A stretch of DNA of 22,345 bases from a virus: positions 1 to 22,345 of IMG/VR virus record IMGVR_UViG_3300048102_000077; one strand, written 5' to 3'. Made by a program: the position numbers and the translations under genes. Under the pieces are notes generated by a model. That model did no database searches, had not been told where the DNA came from, and worked only from the letters and a program-made list of their open reading frames with translations. The stretch's first letter is position 1, and each line of letters starts with the position of its first letter. Shown here in pieces: positions 16,808-22,345 of the stretch.

Positions 16808-18907
16808 ATGGCAAACAGTTTTGTAAGGTATACAGGTGATGGCAGCACAGCTACCTATTCTGTACCTTTTAGCTATAGGGCACAAGAAGATGTCTCTATT
16901 ACTATAGATGGTGTTGTAACTACAGCATTTACATGGAATGGTGCTGGTACACAGGTTACATTTACCACAGCTCCAGCTTCCTCTACAGCTATAGAAATCC
17001 GTAGAACCACAAGTCAGGGCACAAAGCTCGTAGATTATGCGTCAGGTTCAGTACTAACAGAATCAGATTTAGACACGGATAGTGACCAAGCGTTCTTTAT
17101 GTCTCAAGAGGCTATTGATGACGCTGGTGACGTAATTAAGTTATCTAACGCTAACTTTCAATGGGACACACAGAATAAACGTTTAACTAACGTAGCTGAC
17201 CCAACATCAGCTCAAGACGCAGCTACTAAGAATTATTTAGAAACCACATGGCTATCAGCTAGTGATAAAGCCAATATTAACACTGTGTCAGGAATAGCCA
17301 GTGCTGTAAGCACAGTATCAGGTAACACTACTAATGTTAATACTGTAGCGGGCATATCCAGCAACGTTACAACAACAGCTGGGATTGCTGGTAATATTAC
17401 CACAACAGCTGGTATCAGCTCAGACGTTACTTCTGTAGCAACTAATGCTAGTAATGTAACAACAACAGCGGGTTCAATAAGCAACGTAAACACAGTAGCT
17501 GGTAACATAGCTAATGTAAACACTGTTGCTACTAATATTAGTGACGTAGTTACTGTTGCTAACGACCTTAATGAAGCTATATCCGAAATAGAAACAGCGG
17601 CTAATGACCTTAATGAAACTACTTCAGAAATAGATGTAGTAGCTACTAATATTGCTAACGTTAATACTGTTGGTGGAAACATCACAAACGTTAATGCTGT
17701 AGCTGGTGAATTGTTGTTTACAGATGATTTAGGCTCAATAACAGGGGCTATAACTACAGGCACAGGAAATGACATAAACACTGTAGCTGGTGGTCTTACT
17801 GACGTAACCACAGTAGCTTCTAGTATAAACAATGTTAACACTACAGCTGGAGCAATAGCTAATGTAAACACAGTAGCTGGTATATCTTCAGATGTAACAA
17901 CAGTTTCAAGTAATGCTTCAAATGTAACAACAGTGGCTGGTATATCATCTGCTGTATCTACTGTAGCAGCTGATGGTACAGATATTGGCGTAGTCGCTGG
18001 AGCTGTTACTAATGTTAATAATGTTGGTGGTAGTATTGCTAATGTAAACACAGTAGCTGGTATATCCAGTGATGTAAGCACAGTAGCAGCTGATGGTACA
18101 GATATAGGAACTGTCGCAACTGATATTGCAAACGTAAATACCACAGCTGGTGCAATAGCTAATGTCAATACCACAGCTGGAGCAATAGCTAATGTAAACA
18201 CAGTGGCTGGAATTAGTAGTGACGTTACTTCTGTGGCGGGAATTAGCTCAAACGTAACAGCGGTAGCTAATGATTCAACTGACATAGGAACAGTAGCTTC
18301 TGATATTGCTAATGTTAATACAACAGCTGGAGCAATAGCTAATGTAAATACTGTAGCTTCTAATATTGCTGGTGTTAACAGTTTTGCAGACAGATACAGA
18401 ATAGGTTCGTCTGACCCAACATCTAGTTTAGATGAAGGTGATTTAGCGTACAACAGTACAGATAATGCTCTTAAATATTACAATGGTTCATCTTGGGCTA
18501 GTATAAGTGCTGGTCTTACAGATATTGTTGGAGATGTTACACCACAACTAGGTGGTAACTTAGATTTAAACTCTAATAATATTAGCGGTACAGGTAGTAT
18601 ATCTTGTAGTGGTAATGTAGGTATTGGTACAACTTCTCCTTCTGAAGAACTACATATTTCAAAAAGCTCAGATGTTAGAATTGCATTAGAAAATACTTCT
18701 AATCGTAGATACGATATAATTTCAGGCGATTCAGGAGAGTTTAGAATTTTTGATACTGCTGTTGGAGAACGTATACGTATCGACAACAATGGTAATGTAG
18801 GTATAGGTACAAGTAATCCTACTGCAAAATTAACAGTATCAGGGGATTTAGTAGTAGAAACTATTGATGGAACTAATTTACAAATTGACTTTGGAGGCTT
18901 AACTTAA
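16808..18907 (+). CDS. Tail fibre with T7 gp17-type N-terminus and decapeptide-repeat shaft
   Basis: A 699-residue host-recognition fibre (T7 gp17: 553). Residues 1 to about 105 match the T7 fibre attachment domain (VRYTGDGSTATYSVPFSYRA, then IEIRRTTSQGTKLVDYASGS and LTESDLDTDSDQAFFMSQEA). Residues about 158-527 are a shaft of ten-residue repeats of the type IANVNTVAGx. The C-terminal part (about 540-699) has LTDIVGDVTPQLGGNLDLN, common in phage fibres, and two GNVGIGT(T/S)xP units. AGAGGAAAC precedes ATG 16808, and candidate promoter B lies just upstream. The stop overlaps the next gene's ATG (TAATG). The receptor-binding tip is probably shared with, or supplied by, the following genes. Confidence 0.93.
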   Translation: MANSFVRYTGDGSTATYSVPFSYRAQEDVSITIDGVVTTAFTWNGAGTQVTFTTAPASSTAIEIRRTTSQGTKLVDYASGSVLTESDLDTDSDQAFFMSQEAIDDAGDVIKLSNANFQWDTQNKRLTNVADPTSAQDAATKNYLETTWLSASDKANINTVSGIASAVSTVSGNTTNVNTVAGISSNVTTTAGIAGNITTTAGISSDVTSVATNASNVTTTAGSISNVNTVAGNIANVNTVATNISDVVTVANDLNEAISEIETAANDLNETTSEIDVVATNIANVNTVGGNITNVNAVAGELLFTDDLGSITGAITTGTGNDINTVAGGLTDVTTVASSINNVNTTAGAIANVNTVAGISSDVTTVSSNASNVTTVAGISSAVSTVAADGTDIGVVAGAVTNVNNVGGSIANVNTVAGISSDVSTVAADGTDIGTVATDIANVNTTAGAIANVNTTAGAIANVNTVAGISSDVTSVAGISSNVTAVANDSTDIGTVASDIANVNTTAGAIANVNTVASNIAGVNSFADRYRIGSSDPTSSLDEGDLAYNSTDNALKYYNGSSWASISAGLTDIVGDVTPQLGGNLDLNSNNISGTGSISCSGNVGIGTTSPSEELHISKSSDVRIALENTSNRRYDIISGDSGEFRIFDTAVGERIRIDNNGNVGIGTSNPTAKLTVSGDLVVETIDGTNLQIDFGGLT
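17281..18390 (+). repeat. 30-bp-period repeat array encoding the fibre shaft
   Basis: About 35 units of 30 bp encode ten-residue repeats (consensus near I-A-N-V-N-T-V-A-G-x). Near-identical DNA units starting with (A/T)GCAATAGCTAATGT occur at 17851, 18151, 18181 and 18331, spaced by exact multiples of 30. The phase is interrupted near 17555-17640 by a duplicated 42-bp unit encoding ANDLNE(A/T)(I/T)SEI. This array should be prone to recombination and length change. Confidence 0.85.
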
Positions 18908-19722
18908 TGGCAAAACTATTACAACACAGAGGTGGCACAACCTCAGAACATTCATCATTTACAGGTGCAGTAAGAGAAGTTACTGTTGATACCGATTTAA
19001 AAACATTAAGAGTACATGATGGCTCTACTGCTGGTGGTACACAACTAGCAAGATTATCAGATGTAACTGGTACAACTTCTGTTGGTACACTTTCATCTTT
19101 AACAGTAAGTGGAGACGCAACTTTTGATACATCTACATTAAAAGTAGATTCTACAAACAATAGAGTAGGTATAGGAACTGCAAGTCCAGCACACGATTTG
19201 GTTGTAACAAGTGCTAGTGGTGACGCAACATTACAAATTTTATGCCCTACTACTTCTGATAGCTCACAAATATTCTTTGGTGATACTGGTGATGAAAACA
19301 TAGGTGTATTACATTATGACCATAGTCTTAATGCTTTTAGATTCAATGTTAATAATGGCGAAGAAATGAGACTAGAATCTGATGGCGACTTACATGTAGA
19401 TGGAGATGTCATTGCTTTTTCAACTACAGTTTCTGATGTTGCACTTAAAACAGATATACAAATGATACCTAATGCACTAGATAAAATTGATGAAGTCAGA
19501 GGTGTTACATTTACAAGACACAATGGACAAAAATCTGCTGGTATCATTGCACAAGAATTAGAAAAAGTTTTACCTGAGGCGGTTAGAGAAAAAGAACTTA
19601 AACTTGTAGATGGTAAAAAATATAAAACAGTAGAGTATGATGCAATTCATGGTTTACTAATTAACTGTATTAAAGAACTCAAAGAGCAAATTAAGGAGTT
19701 AAAGAATGGCTTTACAAAGTAG
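18907..19722 (+). CDS. Second fibre/adhesin with C-terminal S74 self-cleaving chaperone domain
   Basis: A 271-residue tail protein. Residues 1 to about 50 (LLQHRGGTTSEHSSFTGAVREVTV, then LRVHDGSTAGG) match the small N-terminal domain seen in phage tropism determinants and fibres. The middle contains RVGIGTASP, the same unit as in the preceding fibre. From Ser176 the sequence SDVALKTDIQMIPNALDKID, then GVTFTRHNGQKSAGIIAQELEKVLPEAV and YDAIHGLLINCIKEL is the intramolecular chaperone (Peptidase S74) domain. This domain trimerises the fibre and then cuts itself off at the conserved Ser; the Ser176/Lys181 pair is intact. The last 20 residues form a Lys/Glu coiled coil. ATG overlaps the previous stop (TAATG), and the 3' end overlaps the next gene by 17 bases. 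Confidence 0.92.
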   Translation: MAKLLQHRGGTTSEHSSFTGAVREVTVDTDLKTLRVHDGSTAGGTQLARLSDVTGTTSVGTLSSLTVSGDATFDTSTLKVDSTNNRVGIGTASPAHDLVVTSASGDATLQILCPTTSDSSQIFFGDTGDENIGVLHYDHSLNAFRFNVNNGEEMRLESDGDLHVDGDVIAFSTTVSDVALKTDIQMIPNALDKIDEVRGVTFTRHNGQKSAGIIAQELEKVLPEAVREKELKLVDGKKYKTVEYDAIHGLLINCIKELKEQIKELKNGFTK

Positions 19723-20266
19723 TGGTCAAATATCTTTAAGTCAAATAGCTACAGAATTTGGTGGCTCTGCACCTCACAGTTTATCTGAATACTATGGTAA
19801 TGGTAATGCACCAGCTAGTGGTGAGATACAACTAGCAGCAGATTTTTATGGAACATCAAATAACATTTCCCTTTCAACTACAATAAATATCGGTCAACAA
19901 ACACTTAAAGCTGGAATAGTAAACAAAGGATTTATAAGCTCACAAGGAAGAACTGTAGGTACAACTAATGATAATGCTAATGGAACAACAACTACAATTG
20001 GAAGTATCGGCAATAACAGTTATGGTTCTGGTGTTGTAGAGGCACTATATGTTACTGAGGGTACAACTGTAGGCGGACATATGCACTTTGAAATATCAAC
20101 CTCTCAAAGTAATTGGTCATCTATTACTGTAAATGGAAATACTTATTATCGTGTATCTTTTTCTAATGATGCTAATCAACTTTTTACAATAAGTGTAGGT
20201 GGTCAAAATCAAACAGGCAACGTATTTGGTAGTAGTGGCACAATAAACTTTTCAATAAACGCATAG
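19706..20266 (+). CDS. Small tail/adhesin-like protein (QSSGxISLSQI type)
   Basis: A 186-residue protein with an AAGGAG site inside the end of the previous gene. Its N-terminus, MALQSSGQISLSQIATEFGG followed by PHSLSEYYGNG and AADFYG, is a motif I know from many marine phage virion proteins located next to fibres. The rest is rich in Ser, Thr, Asn and Gly with alternating hydrophobic residues (for example FTISVGGQNQTGNVFGSSGTI), typical of beta-structured adhesin tips. There is no signal peptide or membrane segment. It is probably a fibre tip or fibre-associated protein, but no specific ligand can be read from the sequence. Confidence 0.75.
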   Translation: MALQSSGQISLSQIATEFGGSAPHSLSEYYGNGNAPASGEIQLAADFYGTSNNISLSTTINIGQQTLKAGIVNKGFISSQGRTVGTTNDNANGTTTTIGSIGNNSYGSGVVEALYVTEGTTVGGHMHFEISTSQSNWSSITVNGNTYYRVSFSNDANQLFTISVGGQNQTGNVFGSSGTINFSINA

Positions 20267-20274
20267 GGAAAATA

Positions 20275-20802
20275 ATGGCATATACATTTACAGAAAAAAC
20301 ATTTACAACAGGTTCTACATTCGATTCTTTGTATACAGATAGTCTTGGTTCTTTTGAAAATGGAACAGTAGTTTTTAATAATTCAGATACTGCTGATGAG
20401 AAAAAAGAATTTTTAATAAATTTAATGTGTAATCAAAATTATCATAATATGAAAAATATAGAAGTAGCTAAAGATGGTGTAGTTTGTATGTGGATTCAAG
20501 GCAAATTTATAGACAATATTTTTACATGGGAAAATGTAATGGTTGGTAAAATAAATAATAGTAAAGCATGGACATATACAAATGAATTTCATCAAGCACA
20601 TAAAGATTGGATTCAATCAATAGGCGGTACTAAGTTTGCACTTGAATGTGTAAAAGGAGCTGAAATAGATACTTATTTTACACAAGGAACTACTGATGGA
20701 GTTTGTTTAGGCTCTTTAACTATAGAAGATTTAGCATACATAGGCTCTGAAGATTATACAAGTAACTTACCAACTATGAAAAGAATGACATGGGAATACT
20801 AA
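20275..20802 (+). CDS. Hypothetical protein between adhesin and desaturase genes
   Basis: A 175-residue protein that I do not recognise. It starts MAYTFTEKTFTTGSTFDSLY, has three cysteines, Trp-containing segments (VVCMWIQGKFIDNIFTW, about residues 63-79), and a central HQAHKDWIQSIGGTKFALECVKGAEIDTYF region (about 107-136) whose layout faintly recalls the end of small acetyltransferase-like folds; I would not call it one. GGGAA precedes ATG 20275. It is distinctly AT-rich, like the desaturase genes after it, and its stop is one base from the desaturase GTG start, so it belongs to that coupled operon or links it to the tail genes. Confidence 0.75.
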   Translation: MAYTFTEKTFTTGSTFDSLYTDSLGSFENGTVVFNNSDTADEKKEFLINLMCNQNYHNMKNIEVAKDGVVCMWIQGKFIDNIFTWENVMVGKINNSKAWTYTNEFHQAHKDWIQSIGGTKFALECVKGAEIDTYFTQGTTDGVCLGSLTIEDLAYIGSEDYTSNLPTMKRMTWEY

Positions 20803-20803
20803 T

Positions 20804-21487
20804 GTGGCACTTACATTATTATTTGGAGTTTACTTCTTACTAGCATTATATTCTTTTGTAGCATTATCTTGGTTACAACTTCTATACACATACATACTTT
20901 TTTATTTTCTACTAGAGTTTGTAATGAGTTTGTTTATACACAGATGGGCTACACATAATCTATGGAATCCACCAGTATGGTTTCAAAACATAATGAGTGT
21001 AGTATCTATGACTGCATTAATTGGAACACCAATATCTTATGCAGCATGGCATAGAAATCATCATAAACATTTTGATACTAATAAAGACCCTCATAGTCCT
21101 AAGTACAAAAACTGGTTTAATATTATATTTAGAACACATGAACAAGAATCTAATATTAAACTTGTTACAGATAGGCTAAGAAATAAATGGCAATTATATT
21201 TAACTAAATATGAAACAACGTTGGTTTACGTGTTCAATGCTATTCTTTTCTTAGTCCTACCTATTGAATGGTTTTTAATTTGGGTAACAGCAGTAGCTAT
21301 GACTACATTTTGGGTAATGTCAGTTACAGGTATTATGTGTCATCTAGGTAAAGTAAAAGATGTACCTTATATGTACCCATTTGCATTTTCAGAATCATTT
21401 CATAAACAACATCACATAGAACCTAAATTAAAACATTGTAAGTTTGACCCTTGGGTTTGGATAATTAATAAACTGAGGTGGACATGA
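20804..21487 (+). CDS. Membrane fatty-acid desaturase 1 (divergent)
   Basis: Integral-membrane diiron oxygenase of the fatty-acid desaturase superfamily, which introduces a double bond into acyl chains using O2 and host-supplied electrons. The 227 residues carry the histidine boxes in order: HRWATH (His46, His51), HRNHH (83-87), His180 in MCHLG, and HKQHH (200-204). Hydrophobic helices flank them (about residues 3-40 and 138-180), leaving the His boxes on one face. It is shorter than most Delta-9 desaturases, and the loop before the last box lacks the usual Asn-rich motif and the GEGWHN form, so its product may differ. GTG 20804 is the only plausible start; upstream the frame closes and later ATGs would lose the first box. 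Its stop overlaps the next gene as ATGA. Confidence 0.88.
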   Translation: MALTLLFGVYFLLALYSFVALSWLQLLYTYILFYFLLEFVMSLFIHRWATHNLWNPPVWFQNIMSVVSMTALIGTPISYAAWHRNHHKHFDTNKDPHSPKYKNWFNIIFRTHEQESNIKLVTDRLRNKWQLYLTKYETTLVYVFNAILFLVLPIEWFLIWVTAVAMTTFWVMSVTGIMCHLGKVKDVPYMYPFAFSESFHKQHHIEPKLKHCKFDPWVWIINKLRWT

Positions 21488-22230
21488 ACCATGCAAGAGG
21501 TGTGCAATTACTAGCATTAATAAATCATATAATAGCTATAGCTGGTTGTATTTATTATCCTCAATATATTATATATGGATTAATAGCTTGGGGTGTAGTA
21601 AATATATTTTCAACTAATATAGCTTTACACAGATTTATGTGTCACAGAAGTTTTGAAACAACACCTATAAAAGAAAAGATTTTAAAATATCTTACAGTAA
21701 TATCAGCGTTTGGTAGTCCTTTATCTTGGGCTGCTATGCACAGATACCACCACAAACATTCTGGAAGTTTAGAAGATAATGAGTCACCTAAAAATATAGG
21801 TTACATAAGAGCGTGGCTGACTTTATATGACCCAATTATTGTTCCTAAAACAATGGTAAAAGATATTTTAAAAGATAAAGATTATATGTTTATAACTAAA
21901 CATTATTGGTTTTTATTGTTTAGTTGGATATTTGTTTTATATTTAATAGACCCTCTATTAGGAATATTTGCTTTTAGCTTTCCAGCAGCATGTATATATC
22001 AAGCAGCTGGTGCATTTGCAGTAATACCACATTGTAAATATTTTGGATATAAAGTTGTTGAATCAAGAAGAGACTGCACTGCAGTTAATTCACCTTTAAC
22101 AAGTTTAGTTAGTTGGGGTGAAGGATGGCATAACTACCATCACACAATATCAAAAGATTATAGACATGGACACAAGTGGTGGGAGTTAGACCCTTCTGCA
22201 TGGATAATTGAAAGGTTGTTTTTAAAATGA
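21484..22230 (+). CDS. Membrane fatty-acid desaturase 2 (Delta-9/DesC-like)
   Basis: A 248-residue desaturase of the classic acyl-CoA/acyl-lipid Delta-9 type. Full ligand set: HRFMCH (His49, His54), HRYHH (86-90), His183 in VIPHCKYFGY, then WGEGWHNYHH (216-220), the standard third box. The end HKWWELDPSAWIIERLF matches the family terminus. Hydrophobic helices lie at about residues 8-45 and 140-180. I choose ATG 21484 over GTG 21478 because GAGG at 21475-21478 gives correct spacing and the ATG makes an ATGA overlap with the previous stop. Electron donors (ferredoxin or cytochrome b5 type) are not encoded nearby and would come from the host. Substrate position cannot be read from sequence; Delta-9 is inferred from box spacing. 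Confidence 0.92.
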   Translation: MNHARGVQLLALINHIIAIAGCIYYPQYIIYGLIAWGVVNIFSTNIALHRFMCHRSFETTPIKEKILKYLTVISAFGSPLSWAAMHRYHHKHSGSLEDNESPKNIGYIRAWLTLYDPIIVPKTMVKDILKDKDYMFITKHYWFLLFSWIFVLYLIDPLLGIFAFSFPAACIYQAAGAFAVIPHCKYFGYKVVESRRDCTAVNSPLTSLVSWGEGWHNYHHTISKDYRHGHKWWELDPSAWIIERLFLK

Positions 22231-22345
22231 GACAACATCATAAAATGTTAGCAATTCAATTTGTTATTCAAATAACAGCTATAATTGGTTTAATTTATTA
22301 TCCATTTAGCTGGTCTTTGTTATTAGGTCTTATTGTTTTTCCTTT
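22227..22345 (+). CDS. Membrane desaturase 3, N-terminal fragment cut by window end
   Basis: A new frame opens at ATG 22227, overlapping the previous stop as ATGA, and stays open for the remaining 39 codons. It begins MRQHHKMLAIQF, and its first hydrophobic segment reads ITAIIGLIYYP, against IIAIAGCIYYP in the same place in desaturase 2. DNA is also alike there (both have AGCTATA before TGGTT and ATTTATTATCC). This supports a third, tandemly duplicated desaturase that continues past the window. No histidine box is yet reached, so the family call rests on N-terminal paralogy and operon position. Confidence 0.65.
   Translation, partial: MRQHHKMLAIQFVIQITAIIGLIYYPFSWSLLLGLIVFP

Noticed and set aside
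17281-18390. Regular 30-bp repeats as a CRISPR array
   Set aside because: Repeats are contiguous, diverged and in frame with the fibre; there are no unique spacers between identical repeats.
17233-18453. A 406-codon open frame on the minus strand across the fibre repeats
   Set aside because: It is the mirror of the 30-bp repeat array: repetition without minus-strand stop triplets keeps the frame open. The protein is a monotonous Val/Thr/Ala/Pro repeat with no start signal, and the plus strand carries a clear fibre.

Overview
The window reads as a piece of a T7-like (autographivirus-type) podovirus genome from a low-GC, probably marine bacterial host. The virion genes run in one direction in the T7 gene 8-9-10-11-12-13-14-15-16-17 order, they are tightly packed with TAATG/ATGA stop-start overlaps, and most have AGGAG-type ribosome binding sites. 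The marine low-GC host is an inference from base composition, the phage-borne ribonucleotide reductase and the small-protein families; the sequence does not name the host. No terminase, lysis genes, RNA polymerase, integrase, tRNA or CRISPR array is visible.

Layout: (1) 1-2322, the end of nrdA and a complete nrdB, a class Ia ribonucleotide reductase pair that makes dNTPs. (2) 2319-3014, an intergenic motif that looks like a phage promoter, then three small genes, two of them related Met-Cys proteins resembling T7 gp7.3. (3) 3017-6884, portal, scaffold, three tiny very basic genes, a structured 130-nt leader and the major capsid gene, followed by a strong hairpin terminator. (4) 6947-16770, tail tube A, tail tube B, then gp13-, gp14-, gp15- and gp16-like internal/ejection proteins. 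(5) 16767-20802, a second copy of the promoter-like motif, a T7-type fibre with a 30-bp-period repeat shaft, a second fibre/adhesin with a self-cleaving S74 chaperone domain, a small tail-adhesin-like protein and an unrecognised gene. (6) 20804-22345, a translationally coupled run of membrane fatty-acid desaturase genes: two complete and the start of a third, cut off by the window end.

How the parts fit: the reductase supports DNA synthesis; the structural genes build head, connector, tail nozzle, ejection core and host-binding fibres. Two near-identical intergenic motifs (2319-2347 and 16767-16794) sit where T7 has its phi6.5 and phi17 promoters, and weaker look-alikes sit where phi10 and phi13 would be. 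I infer they are promoters for the phage's own single-subunit RNA polymerase.

The most unusual content is the desaturase run. It lies in the late region just after the fibre genes, where T7 keeps its holin and terminase genes. Its genes overlap one another by ATGA junctions and the segment is visibly more AT-rich than the virion genes. This suggests a phage-carried programme that modifies host membrane lipids late in infection.
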